A stretch of DNA of 64,000 nucleotides, taken from contig SIHP01000007.1 of NCBI GenBank assembly GCA_004762155.1, forward strand, positions 62,001 to 126,000, in the 5' to 3' direction. Position numbers and translations under genes: made by a program. The notes below the pieces were generated by a model that worked only from the letters and a program-made list of their open reading frames with translations, had not been told where the DNA came from and searched no databases. Positions 17,412 through 31,500 of the stretch are shown piece by piece; the stretch's first letter is position 1; each line of letters starts with the position of its first letter. This DNA comes from Flavobacteriaceae bacterium (GTDB lineage Bacteria; Bacteroidota; Bacteroidia; Flavobacteriales; Flavobacteriaceae).

Positions 17412-19544
17412 ATGAATTATAAAAGTTTTATAAAGGTTTTATTAAAAGTAATTTGTTTTAGCACTATTCTTTTGGGTAACATAATTTATGGTCAGGAAGT
17501 TAATCAAGATGATTTTTTTAATCATAAGTTGGTTATACTTTCTAAAGTAAAAAAAGAGAATAAGATTTTGTTAAGATGGGGAGTAACTTCACCATTGGGG
17601 TGGAGAAGACTAAATAAATATGGGTATCGATTAAAACGATATACTATTGTAAAGAACGGTTCAGTTTTAAAAGCACCAATAGAAAAAGATTTGGGTGTTT
17701 TTAAACCTCAAGCATTAAATTTTTGGGAATCTATTATCGAGGAGAATGACAATGCAGGAATCATGGCACAATCACTATATGGAGAGAGCTTTAGCGTCCA
17801 AGGTGAAAGTAATTTATCAACAATAATAAATTTATCTGAAGAACAACAGCAACGTTACACTTGGGCTTTTTATGTGGCAGATCAAGATTTTGAAGTAGCT
17901 CAGATGGCGGGTTTAGGTTATGTCGATACAGATGTTTTGGCTAATGAAATGTACGCCTATAAAATTTTTTCTCTAGTTCCAGAAGAAGATATTTTAATTG
18001 AGGAAGGAATTACTTATACTGGTTTACAGGATTATGAAGATTTACCTGTACCACAAGACTTAGCAGTGATTTTTAAAGAAAACTTAGCAATGTTAAGCTG
18101 GAACTATGAGATTAATAAAGAAACGTATAATAGTTATTTTGTAGAAAGATCAGAAGATGGAGTAACTTATAGAACTTTAAATGAACAACCTTTGACAAGT
18201 CTTAACAATGGTCCTCAAAAGAATCCTAAACGAATGTTTTACTTAGATTCGATCAAAGCTAATATCAAATATTATTACAGAATTAAAGGGCGTACTCAAT
18301 TTGGTGAATTTGGCCCTATATCTGAAGTTGTTTCAGGTATAGGAAGAAAGGTTTTAGCCTATGTACCTCGTATAAAAACAAAGAAGTACTTGAATGAGAA
18401 GAGTATAATTATTGGGTGGGAATTTTTAGAAGAAGGGAATGAACAGATTAAAGGATTCCAATTAAGTAGAAGTGATAAAGCTGATGGAACATATAAAATA
18501 GTTCAGGATAATATTCTACCAACGGCAAGAAAAGTACAATATAATAGTTTACAACCTACCAATTATATGACCATTACAGCAATAGGAAAAGAAGGAGCTA
18601 ATAGGACATCTTTACCAGCATTAATTCAGCCTGTAGATTCTGTTCCACCCTTAAAACCAATTCAATTTAAGGGTAAAGTAGATAGTTTAGGTATAGTAAC
18701 ACTAGAATGGAAAGCGAATAAAGAAAAAGATATGTTAGGATATCGTGTTTTTAGGGGAAATAATAAAGATGAAGAATATTCTCAAATAACCATTTCACCA
18801 CACCAAGGAACTAAATATTACGATAGTATTTCTGTTAAAAATCTAAACTCTAGAGTGTTTTATAAATTGATTGCTGTAGATGAGCGATTTAATATGTCTG
18901 AACCTTCGGATATTTTAGAATTAAAAAAACCTGATTTTATAAAACCTACACAACCTGTATTTAAATCGTACAATATAAAAGAAGGAAAAGTTTATTTAAC
19001 ATGGGCTAATAGTTCAAGTGACGATGTTGTTAAACATGAAGTGTATCGAAAAGAAAAAAATAGCACAAATTGGCAATTAATTCACACAGTTAACAATGAT
19101 TTACTTTTATCAAAGTCAGAAAACAAAGAACATTTAATTTCAAAATGGGAAGATGAAAATGTAACCGAAGCAAAACAATATTATTATACAGTTATAGCAA
19201 TTGATGCTAGTAAATTAGAGTCAGATCCAGCACCCCCCTTAACCTTAACAATTCCTAAGACAACATTAGCACCAGCTATAAAAAGATTGGGTTCTTATGT
19301 AGATAAGCCAAATAAGTATATAGAATTATTTTGGAAACGTTACGAAAAAAAAGATGCCATGAAAATAGCGGTATACAAAGGTTTAAAAGATAAACCTATA
19401 TCATTATTGAAAAATGTTTTACCAAATACCAAACGTATTATAGATGCCAATATAAAACCCAATAATGAATATGTTTATATGCTACGTGTGTTTTTTAAAG
19501 ATGGTAGCGTAAGCGAAATTGCTAGATTAAATGTAAAGTTTTAA
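17412..19544 (+). CDS. Exported fibronectin type III repeat protein
   Basis: The 710-residue protein has a signal peptide ending near IIYGQ (residue about 28). After a region of about 180 residues of its own, it has about five fibronectin type III domains from about residue 210 to the end. Each has the pattern of a hydrophobic strand, L.W (for example NLAMLSWNYE, VTLEWKANKE, VYLTWANSSS), then YYYRI or YKLIAVD. No C-terminal T9SS domain or lipobox is visible. It probably acts in the periplasm or at the outer membrane as a binding or scaffold protein for the neighbouring giant proteins. It sits 13 bases after the 1588-residue gene and 5 bases before the adhesin gene. Confidence 0.87.
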   Translation: MNYKSFIKVLLKVICFSTILLGNIIYGQEVNQDDFFNHKLVILSKVKKENKILLRWGVTSPLGWRRLNKYGYRLKRYTIVKNGSVLKAPIEKDLGVFKPQALNFWESIIEENDNAGIMAQSLYGESFSVQGESNLSTIINLSEEQQQRYTWAFYVADQDFEVAQMAGLGYVDTDVLANEMYAYKIFSLVPEEDILIEEGITYTGLQDYEDLPVPQDLAVIFKENLAMLSWNYEINKETYNSYFVERSEDGVTYRTLNEQPLTSLNNGPQKNPKRMFYLDSIKANIKYYYRIKGRTQFGEFGPISEVVSGIGRKVLAYVPRIKTKKYLNEKSIIIGWEFLEEGNEQIKGFQLSRSDKADGTYKIVQDNILPTARKVQYNSLQPTNYMTITAIGKEGANRTSLPALIQPVDSVPPLKPIQFKGKVDSLGIVTLEWKANKEKDMLGYRVFRGNNKDEEYSQITISPHQGTKYYDSISVKNLNSRVFYKLIAVDERFNMSEPSDILELKKPDFIKPTQPVFKSYNIKEGKVYLTWANSSSDDVVKHEVYRKEKNSTNWQLIHTVNNDLLLSKSENKEHLISKWEDENVTEAKQYYYTVIAIDASKLESDPAPPLTLTIPKTTLAPAIKRLGSYVDKPNKYIELFWKRYEKKDAMKIAVYKGLKDKPISLLKNVLPNTKRIIDANIKPNNEYVYMLRVFFKDGSVSEIARLNVKF

Positions 19545-19549
19545 GAAAA

Positions 19550-22500
19550 ATGAAAAAGATACTGTTAATTTATTTGTTTATAATTTCTCTTGTTGGAATT
19601 GAGAAAGGTATTACTCAAGAGCAAAAATATCATTTAGAATATAGTTATACACATAAAGCTTATAAGGGAGGCTTTAATTCTGTTAGTAGTCACAATACAA
19701 AAATAATCGCTTTAGATGATGAAGGAAATGAAATAGGTTACTCATCAACAGTTAGTCAAACTGTTTTTAATTATTTTGGAGATCATGTTTTGACTGATCA
19801 GGGAGGTGTTACTCTAGAAGCTAAACCTCATAGAATTATGATTGATGGAGGGTTTGGTAGAAGTAATCCAGGGGTTGATGATGATGATGATTCTGTAGAG
19901 ATAGGTTTTAGTTATTATTTACCTTCGGAAGATATATTTTCATATCAACATACAGATGATAATTCAATTCATAAGTTTGATGTTGAAATTGTTGTTGCTC
20001 CAATTATAGTACAAGAGATTGGCGATTACGATATAAATACGAGTCACCCTTATTTTTTATGTCCTGAAGATCCAATGATAAGTAATTTAGATAGCTTTAC
20101 TTTCGACGGTAATACTTCAGTTTCTTGGTACTTTTTTGCTGAGCAAGAAGATTCATTAGGTCTTCTCGAAGAGGTACCAGGTTTTAATTTCGTTGCTGCT
20201 AGTGTTTCGTCTCTTAACATAGGTTTTGGAGTTAACTACATACTCGATCAAATGGATGATGTAGGTAGCGTATCTTATAAAGAATTTATTCCTAGTGGAA
20301 ATCTCCGCCTTAGAATGTTTGTACGTTCGTCTAGTTTAGGTAAATCATTTACAATTGAAGATTCTGCTGTAGATAGAGTTATAGAAGTTTGTTCTCCAGA
20401 TTTAGTAGGTGATATTCAAGTTTTAAATCCAGATTGTTATGACGAGACAGGAGGATCCTTTTCTTTTATATTAGATGAAGAAATTAGTGATTTTCAAGAA
20501 TTATTTGTAACCATTCTTGGGCCTGATTTTGATGCTGAAAATGATGCCATAACAAATAATTTTGATTCAACAAATGGTGAATATTTATATGAAACTATAG
20601 AGAAAACAGGTGGCCAAACAATTTTTGAATGGAAAAAGAGAAGCACTGCTCCGTTAAATGGTAGGTATAAAATTTTATATCAATTGTTACCGTCAGGTCA
20701 AGATCCGTCAAGTACTGATCTAACTTCTTTAGAAGGAAGTGATATTTTTGAAATAGAAGTTCCAAACCAATTAACATTCACAACAACACTAACGGATATA
20801 AAATGTAATGGAGCAACAGGAAGTATAACTATAATAGTATCAGGAGGTTCGGGTATCTACGAATTCCAACAAAACGGAGGATCTTGGTCTTCCTTTGTAA
20901 GTGGATATACTATTCCAAATTTAGTAGCAGGAAGTACACACACCATAAAAGTAAGAGACTCCAATGATTGTGAAGCAAGAGAAGATAATGGGACAGTAAA
21001 AATAACAAGTGATACCTTTTCCTCTCCAACTGCAGTAATAATATCAGGAATAGAGACTAATCCAAAGGGTAATGGGTTAGAAGATGGAAGTATTTCTACA
21101 ATAGTTGGTGGAGGAGCAGGAAGTTATACCTATCTGTGGTATCGTGTTTCAGGTAGCACAAGCACATTATTATCAGGAGAAACAAATTCAAGTTTAACTT
21201 TTGTAGGATCTGGAAACTATAAGGTAATCGTTAAAGATGCTAATAACTGTACCAAAGAAGCAACGTTTACCTTAACAGACCCACCATTATTAGTAGCAAC
21301 AATTAACAGTGGTGGTACGATTGCTTGTGATGGAGATAGTGTTACGCTGAGTTCTTCGGTAAGTGGAGGAATAGAATCAGGTTCTTATGATTACCAATGG
21401 AAGAGAAATGGAGCCTCTGTATCTGGTGGCACAGGGAGTAGTTTGGTAGTTTCTACTTCTGGAAGCTATACATTAGAAGTAACGGATGATAATAATATAA
21501 CTAAGACATCGAATACGCTTACGATTACAAAACCATCAGCAGTTACCTTTACCGCTTCATTCGGAAGTAATACTTCTTGTAATGGAGGTAATAATGGTAC
21601 AATAAATCTAACAGCTTCAGGAGGAATTGGTTCTTATAGATATGCGTATAGAACGAGTTCTTTTGGAAGTACAACACCAACTGTATGGCAAAGTTTTACT
21701 GGAGGTAACAATCATATAATAGAAGGATTATCAGCAGGTACGTATTATATACAAGTATCAAACACGAATAATTGTACAGGGAAATCAGGAACTTCAAAGG
21801 AAGTAACTATAAATATAGGAGAACCTTCGGTATTAGAAATTACATTAGATACTAAAGAATCTACTTCTGAAGCAACGGAGTTGGATGGCTCTATTAAAAT
21901 AAGTGTCGATGGTGGTACAGAAGGTTATTCCTATAGTTGGGTAAAATCAGGTACTAGTGGTGTTTATTCTACAGATAAAAATATTTCAGGATTAGGAGTT
22001 GGCACCTATACGGTTACAGTAAGCGATGCCAATTTTTCAGGTGCTACTGGTTATGAAGGCTGTCAATCAACTGCTAGCTATGTGGTTTCAACAGCTAGTC
22101 CACTAGTAATTAGTGAAATAGATATTAATAACCCAATTACTTGTAATAACGGTTCAAACGGAGAATTAACTATTTCTGGAAATGTTTCTGGAGGAACACC
22201 TGCTTATAGTTATCAGTGGTATAAATCTAATGGAAGTGGTTATATTATTTTAACAGGTAAAACAGCCTCAACATTATCAAATGCTGAGGCTGGTGATTAT
22301 AGGGTTATGGTTACAGATAGTAGATCGGTAACGGCTTCTAAAGAAATTATTTTAAACCAACCAACACCAGTAACATTTTCAGCAGTAAAAAACACTGATA
22401 TAAAATGTGATGGAGAGAAAGGAAGTATCAGATTAACAGCATCAGGCGGATCAGGTTCTTTTCAATATCAAAATAATGGAGGATCTTGGATAACTTTTAC

Positions 22501-25500
22501 AAGTGGAGCTATACTTTCAAACACAATTGAAGGAAGTTCATATGTAATAAAAGTTAGAGATTCAGCAGGTTGTATTGCTCAAGAAAGTGGAGGTGATAAA
22601 GAAATATCTATTTCATTTCCAGATTATGATATAATAACTTTTTCTGGAACAGTAACACCAGCAACAGGAAATGGATTATCAACGGGAGGTGTTATTATTG
22701 AAACACCATCAGGAGGTTTTTTAAGTTCAGGAGATAATTATAGCTATGATTGGAGTAATGGAACAACTACCCAAAATTTAGTAAATGTACCAGCTGGAGT
22801 TTATAGCTTAATAGTTTACGATAGTAATGGGTGTAGTTCAGCGTCAGTATCATTTGAAGTGACAGAGCCAGAAGAATTAACGGTAAGTATTTCGGAAACG
22901 AGTTCCATAACATGTAATGGAGGTAATGGAAGACTAACCGCATCAGGAGATGGAGGAGTAGTTGGAACAGGTTATAAATATACTTGGTATAATAGTTCAG
23001 ATACACAGCAAGGGACGGGAGAAACTTTGAATGCTTTAGCTGGAGATTACTATGTGGTGATTACAGATAACTCTACTAAAATTAACACAACAACTTCTAG
23101 TGTTTTTACTTTAAACCAACCAACACCAGTAACGTTTACAGCGACAAAAGAATTAGATATTAAATGTGATGGAGAAACAGGAAGTATAAGAATTGATGCA
23201 TCTGGAGGTTCAGGGACATATCAATATGCAATTATAGTTGGTAATTTTGGAAGTACACTGCCAGATTGGGAAGATTTCCCAACAGCAACACCAACAGTTA
23301 AAATTATACCAGATTTAAAAGAAGGAACAACATACAGTGTTAAAGTACAAGATACAGCAGCTTGTATAGCTCAAGAAAGTGGAAGTGATAAAGAAGTTTC
23401 TATTTTATTTCCAGATTATGATATAATAACTTTTTCTGGAACAGTAACAGCAGCAACAGGAAATGGAGAAGATAACGGAAGTATAACTATTGAGACACCA
23501 TCAGGAGGTTTTTTAAGTCCAGGAGATAATTATAGCTATGAATGGAGTAATGGAACAACTATCCAAAATTTAGTAGATGTACCAGCTGGAGATTATAGTT
23601 TAATAGTTTCTGATAGTAATGGATGTAGTTCAGAAACTAAAGTATTTGAAGTTAAAGAGCCAAAAGAGTTAACTGTAAATATTTTAGAAACAAGTTCCAT
23701 AACATGTAATGGAGGTAATGGAAGACTAACCGCATCAGGAGATGGAGGAGTAGTTGGGTCAGGTTATAGTTATACTTGGTATAAAGTAGGTAATTCCTCT
23801 TCTATAGGAACAGGAACAACTTTAAATAGAGTAGCAGGTGATTATTATGTGGTGATTACAGATAACTCTACTAAAGTTAACACAACAACTTCTAGCGTTT
23901 TTACTTTAAACCAACCAACACCAGTAACATTTTCAGCAGCAAAAGAAGTTGAAATATTATGTGATGGTCAAAAAGGAAGCATAAAGTTAACAGCATCAGG
24001 AGGTTCAGGATCATTTCAATATCAAAATAATGGCGGATCTTGGGTTAGTTTTACAAGTGGATCTTCAATAACAGGTTTAGCAGAAGGAAGTTTAAACAAG
24101 ATTAAGGTAAGAGATACAGCAGCTTGTATAGCTCAATTAAGTGGCAGTGATAAAGAAGTTTCTATTTCATTTCCATCATATGCTCCAATAACTTTTACGG
24201 GAATAGCAACAGCAGCAACAGGAAATGGATTGTTAAACGGAAGTATAGATGTTTCAGGAGTTTTAGGCGGCTCAGGAGGTTATGTTTATAGTTGGAGTAA
24301 TGGTGCAATAACACAAGATATAACCGGTTTATCAGCAGGAGATTATAGTTTAATAGTTTCCGATAGTAATGGATGTAGTTCAGCGTCAGTATCATTTGAA
24401 GTTACAGAGCCAGAAGAATTAACGGTAAGTATTTCAGAAACAAGTTCAATAGTATGTAATGCAGGAACAGGAGAATTAACAGCTTCTGGAGATGGAGGAA
24501 TACTCGGATCAGGTTATAGTTATACTTGGTATGAAGTAGGAAATTCTTCCTCTATAGGAACAGGAACAACTTTAAATAGAGTAGCGGGAGATTATTATGT
24601 TGTAATTACCGATAAATCGAATCCAGTTAATACAACAACATCTAGTGTATTTAAATTAGAAGAACCTACACCAGTAACATTTTCAGCAGTAAAGAATGTT
24701 GATATTTTATGTGATGGAGAAACAGGAAGCATAAAGTTAACAGCATCAGGAGGTTCAGGGTCATTTCAATATCAAAATAATGGAGGGTCTTGGGTTAGTT
24801 TTACAAGTGGATTTTCAATAACAGGTTTAGCAGAAGGAAGTTTAAACAAGATTAAGGTAAGAGATTCGAAAGCATGTGTAGCTCAAGCAAGTGGTATAGA
24901 CAAAGAATTGAGTATTAGTTTTCCATCATATGCTCCAATTACATTTACAGGAATAGCAACAGCAGCTACAGGAAATGGATTGTTAAACGGAAGTATAGAT
25001 GTTTCAGGAGTTTCAGGCGGATCAGGAGGTTATACCTATAGTTGGAGTAATGGTGCAACAACTCAAGATTTAACAGGGTTATCAGCTGGAGATTATAGTT
25101 TAATAGTTTCTGATAGTAATGGATGTAATTCAGCGTCAGTATCATTTGAAGTTACAGAGCCAGAAGAATTAACGGTAAGTATTTCAGAAACAAATTCAAT
25201 AGTATGTAATGCAGGAACAGGAGAATTAACAGCTTCTGGAGATGGAGGAGTAGTTGGATCAGGTTATAGTTATACTTGGTATGAAGTAGGAAATTCTTCT
25301 TCTATAGGAACAGGAACAATTTTAAATAGAGTAGTGGGAGATTATTATGTTGTAATTACTGATAAATCGAATCCAGTTAATACAACAACATCTAGTGTAT
25401 TTAAATTAGAAGAACCTACACCAGTAACATTTTCAGCAGTAAAGAATGTTGATATTTTATGTGATGGAGAAACTGGAAGCATAAAGTTAATAGCATCAGG

Positions 25501-28500
25501 AGGATCAGGATCATTTCAATATCAAAATAATGGAGGATCTTGGGTGAGTTTTACAAGTGGATCTTCAATAACAGGTTTAGCAGAAGGAAGTTTAAACAAG
25601 GTTAAGGTAAGAGATTCGAAAGCATGTGTAGCTCAAGCAAGTGGTATAGACAAAGAATTGAGTATTAGTTTTCCATCATATGCTCCAATTACATTTACAG
25701 GAATAGCAACTGCAGCTACAGGAAATGGATTGTTAAACGGAAGTATAGATGTTTCAGGAGTTTCAGGCGGATCAGGAGGTTATACCTATAGTTGGAGTAA
25801 TGGTGCAATAACACAAGATATAACCGGTTTATTAGCAGGAGATTATAGTTTAGTAGTTTCTGATAGTAATGGATGTAGTTCAGCGTCAGTATCATTTGAA
25901 GTTACAGAACCAGAAGAATTAACGGTAAGTATTTCAGAAACAAGTTCAATAGTATGTAATGCAGGAACAGGAGAATTAACAGCTTCTGGAGATGGAGGAA
26001 TACTCGGATCAGGTTATAGTTATACTTGGTATAAAGTAGGTGAACCTTCTTCTGTAGGAACAGGAGCAATTTTAAACACAGTAGCAGGTAATTATTATGT
26101 GGTTATTACCGATAAATCGAATCCAGTTAATACAACAACATCTAGTAGCTATATATTAAATGAACCGACTAAAGTTTTATTCTCTGCATCAATATTAAAT
26201 AATGTGTATTGTAAAGGAGGATCAGATGGGCGAATTAATATAGCAGGTATTAATAGCGATGTTGGAAACTATGAATACAAATACAGAGATAAATCTACAG
26301 GAAACACAATACAAGGTTGGACAGGTTTTACATTAACAAATAGTCATATTATTGAAGGTTTATCCTCAGGAAGTTATATTGTTGAAGTAAGAGATGGAAG
26401 TGGCTGTACAGGATATTTATCAACAGGAGAAACGAGTATTGAATTAACTATAGTAGAGCCAGAAGAAGAGTTATCAATTGATTTAGTAACACCAACTAAT
26501 CCAGATGAATTTGAAATAGCTAATGGAAGCATTGTAATAGATGTTTCAGGCGGACTTCCATTTGATGGCACAGCAGGTTATAATGTTACATGGACAGGAG
26601 ACACAAATAATACAGGTGTATTATCAATAATAGGAGATCGCATAACGATTAACAATTTACTGGAAGGAGACTACAGGGTAACAATACAAAATGGAGCTTA
26701 TGGATCTTCAGCAATAACGTCAAACAATACCTGTGAAGTAACTACTGGTAGCATAAAATTAATAGAACCAGAAAAATTAGAAGTAACAGTATCAATAGAA
26801 GAAGATATAAAATGTTATGGAGATATAGAAACCATAGTATTAAAAGCTAATCCAGAAGGAGGAGTACAAAACACATCTTATCAATACGAATGGTTTCAGG
26901 TAAATGATGTTGCAAATCCATCTGCAGTAACATCGTTGGGTATTTATACGCAAATAATATCTCAATTATCGGCAGGCATTTATAAAGTAAAAATCACTGA
27001 TGATAATGGTATTAGTGTTTTTTCAGATAATGCAGATTTAAGTGGTCCGACTAAAATTACTATAGATGATTCATTAGTAACTCAGTTAACATGTTATGGA
27101 GTAGATTCTGGAGTTATTGAAGTATCAGCATCTGGAGGAACCGTAAGTGATACATATAGGTTTGTGTGGGATTATGAAACTTTTACAGGAGAAAAATCGT
27201 CATTAACGACTACAACAAATGTTAGAACAGATTTAGCACCAGGGAAATATACACTTACCGTTAAAGATGATAATAATTGTACTAGCGACTCACAAATTTT
27301 TACTATTGATGCCTTGCCAGTTTTTGATGTAAGCTCAGTAAGTTTAATTCGTCCTTCAGAAGGAGCATCAGATGGTAGTATACATATAGAAATAACTGGA
27401 GGAGAAGTGCCACACAGCTTTCAGTGGTATAAAAAGAATACAGTTACAGAATTATTTGAAGAAATTACCAGAACTTCTACTGAGGAAACAGGTTTAGAAG
27501 TAGGTGATTATGCAGTGATAATAACTGATGCAATTGGTTGTGTTCACAGAGAAGAGTATAGTTTAAAAAACCCTGGGGAATTAATTGCAGATATTGTAGA
27601 AACAAATTCAATCTCTTGTTTTGATAGAAGTGATGGGCAATTGTATGTAGAAGCAGTTGGAGGATCTGGAGGTAATACGTATACTTGGTATAATGCATTA
27701 GATAATTCTGAAATAGGAACTAATAGTCAATATTTAAATAACGTATCTATTGGTACTTATTATGTTATTGTAAATGATGCAGATGGAGTAACAGAACAAA
27801 GTCCAGCATACACAATTGGTCAACCTACTGCAGTAAACTTATCAAGTTCAAGTTCTGTAAATTTAAGTTGTTTTGAAAGCGGAGACGGAAGCATTAGCTT
27901 AACAGCAAACGGCGGAACAGGAGCGTATACGTATCGCGTAAGTCAAGACGGATTAGGTTATGGTTCAAATATTGCTTTTACAAATTCAAATAGTACGGTA
28001 TTAGAAAATCTAGTAGCAGGAACCTATGAAATCCAAATACAAGATGCTAATGGCTGTTATTTTGAAGAAGAGAATACAAAGAATATTATCATACATTCAA
28101 TAGAGATAACGCAACCAAATTTCTTAGAGATTTCAAATGCTACAATAACCGATTTAACAGGATTTGAATTAAGTAACGGATCTATAGTAACAACAATAAT
28201 AGGAGGAACAGAACCTTATACGTATGTTTGGACTAATGCTTTAAATGAAATCCAAAGTTCAACTACGAATAGTATTGCTAATGTTTCAGCAGATATATAT
28301 ACTGTAAACATAACAGACGCACAAGGTTGTACAACAACAGGAACTTACGAAGTAACGCAGCCCGATTTATTAGAGGTTAGTATTTCTCAAGAAGCCTTTA
28401 TTTTATGTAATGCAGATGCATCGGCAGATTTACAAGGAAACGCAACAGGAGGATCAGGTGGAAATATATACACTTGGTATAATTCATCAGACCAAGAAAT

Positions 28501-31500
28501 CGGAAGTTCCGCCAATATTTATAATTTGGTAGCAGGCGATTATTATATAAAAGTAGTTGATAGTAATAATAATGAAGCAACAACACCAATTTTTACGGTA
28601 ACAGAACCTACAGCAGTTGTAGCAAGTTCAAGTTCTGTAAATTTAAGTTGTTTTGAAAGCGGAGATGGAAGTATCAGTTTAACAGCCAATGGTGGAACAG
28701 GAGCGTATACGTATCGCGTAAATCAAGACGGATTAGGTTATGGTTCAAATATTGCTTTTACAAATTCAAATAGTACAGTATTAGAAAATCTAGTAGCAGG
28801 AACCTATGAAATCCAAATTCAAGATGCGAACGGCTGTTATTTTGAAGAAAATGATTTACCAAATACGATAACTATAGAAGTAACGCAGCCAAATTTCTTA
28901 GAGATTTCAAATAATACAATAACCGATTTAACAGGATTTGAATTAAGTAACGGATCTATAGTAACAACAGTAATTGGAGGAACAGAGCCATATACCTATG
29001 TTTGGACTAATGCTTCAAATGAAATCCAAAGTTCAACAAGTAATAGTATCATCAATATTTCAGCAGATATTTACACGTTAAATATAACAGACGCCCAAGG
29101 TTGTACAACAACAGGAACTTACGAAGTAACGCAGCCTGATTTATTAGAGATTAGTATTTCTCAAGAAGCCTTTATTTTATGTAATGCAGATGCATCGGCA
29201 GATTTACAAGGAAACGCAACAGGAGGATCAGGCGGAAATGTATACACTTGGTATAATTCATCAGACCAAGAAATAGGAAGTTCAGCGAACATTTATAATT
29301 TGGTAGCAGGCGATTATTATATAAAAGTAGTTGATAGTAATAATAATGAAGCAACAACACCAGTTTTTACGGTAACAGAACCTACAGCAGTTGTAGCAAG
29401 TTCAAGTTCTATAAATTTAAGTTGTTTTGAAAGCGGAGACGGAAGTATCAGTTTAACAGCAAATGGCGGAACAGGAGCATATACGTATCGAGTAAATCAA
29501 GACGGATTAGGTTACGGATCAAGGATTGCTTTTATAAATTCAAATAGTACAGGATTAGAAAATCTAGTAGCGGGAACCTATGAAATCCAAATTCAAGACG
29601 CGAACGGCTGTTATTTTGAAGAAAATGATTTACCAAATACGATAACGATAGAAGTTACGCAACCAAATTTCTTAGAGATTTCAAATGCTACGGTAAGTGA
29701 TTTAACAGGATTTGAATTAAGTAACGGATCTATAGTAACAACAGTAATTGGAGGAACAGAACCTTACACCTATGTTTGGACCAATGCTTCAAATGAAGTT
29801 CAAACTTCAACAAGTAATAGTATTACTAATATTTCAGCGGATATATATACTGTAAACATAACAGATGCCCAAGGTTGTACAACAACGGGAACTTACGAAG
29901 TAACACAGCCTGATTTATTAGAGATTAGTATTTCTCAAGAAGCCTTTATTTTATGTAATGCAGATGCATCGGCAGATTTACAAGGAAATGCAACAGGAGG
30001 ATCAGGTGGAAATGTATACACTTGGTATAATTCATTAGACCAAGAAATAGGAAGTTCAGCCAACATTTATAATTTAGTAGCAGGCGATTATTATATAAAA
30101 GTAGTTGATAGTAATAATAATGAAGCAACAACACCAATTTTTACGGTAACAGAACCTACAGCAGTTATAGCAAGTTCAAGTTCTGTAAATTTAAGTTGTT
30201 TTGAAAGCGGAGACGGAAGTATCAGTTTAACAGGAAATGGCGGAACAGGAGCATTTACGTATCGAGTAAATCAAGATGGATTAGGTTACGGATCAAGTAT
30301 TGCTTTTACAAGTGCAAATACAACTACCTTAGAAAATCTAGTAGCAGGAACCTATGAAATCCAAATTCAAGACGCGAACAGCTGTTATTTTGAAGAAAAT
30401 GATTTACCAAATACGATAACGATAGAAGTTACGCAACCAAATTTCTTAGAAATTTCAAATGCTACGGTAAGTGATTTAACAGGATTTGAATTAAGTAACG
30501 GATCTATAGTAACAACAGTAATTGGAGGAACAGAACCTTACACCTATGTTTGGACTAATGCTTTAAATGAAGTTCAAACGTCAACTACGAATAGTATCAC
30601 CAATATTTCAGCAGATATTTACACGTTAAATATAACAGATGCACAAGGTTGTACAACAACAGGAACTTACGAAGTAACGCAGCCCGATTTATTAGAGATT
30701 AGTATTTCTCAAGAAGCCTTTATTTTATGTAATGCAGATGCATCGGCAGATTTACAAGGAAATGCAACAGGAGGATCAGGTGGAAATGTATACACTTGGT
30801 ATAATTCATTAGACCAAGAAATCGGAAGTTCCGCCAATATTTATAATTTGGTAGCAGGCGATTATTATATAAAAGTAGTTGATAGTAATAATAATGAAGC
30901 AATAACACCAATTTTTACGGTAAACCAACCTGATGTTTTAGCAACAATAATAGATGCTACATATACTTCTTGTGGAACGGGTAACGATTGGGAAATAACT
31001 GCAACAGTAACAGGAGGAACATTACCATATTCTTACAATTGGAGTAATGGAGCAACTACCGCAACAATAAATAATGTAGCTGCAGGTAATTATTTTGTAG
31101 TTATAGAAGACTTAAATGGATGTAGAATTGTAGAAAATTACAGTGTAATTGTACCAGAAGTTTTAGTAGTAGAAGAAACAGTAAAAGAGTTGTATTGTGC
31201 AAGCTCTTGTGAAGGAGAAATATCGTTAACAATTACAGGAGGAATTGCTCCGTATAACATAGAATGGAATACAGGAGCAATAACACCAATAATTTCAGAT
31301 TTATGCGCAGGTAATTATATAGTTACCATTACAGATCAAAAAGGGTGTGAAGTTGTAAAAGAATATACAATTGAGGATCCAGCTGTAATTTCGGTAGATC
31401 TAGAAGAAGATAAAACATTGTGTAGCGGACAATATCATCAATTAGATATTAGTATTAATGATCCAGATGCAAGTTATTATTGGGAATCTGATAATGGATT

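Noticed and set aside
26460..27830. Possible frameshift or domain break between the two repeat families of the adhesin
   Set aside because: The frame is continuous and the repeats there are only more diverged.
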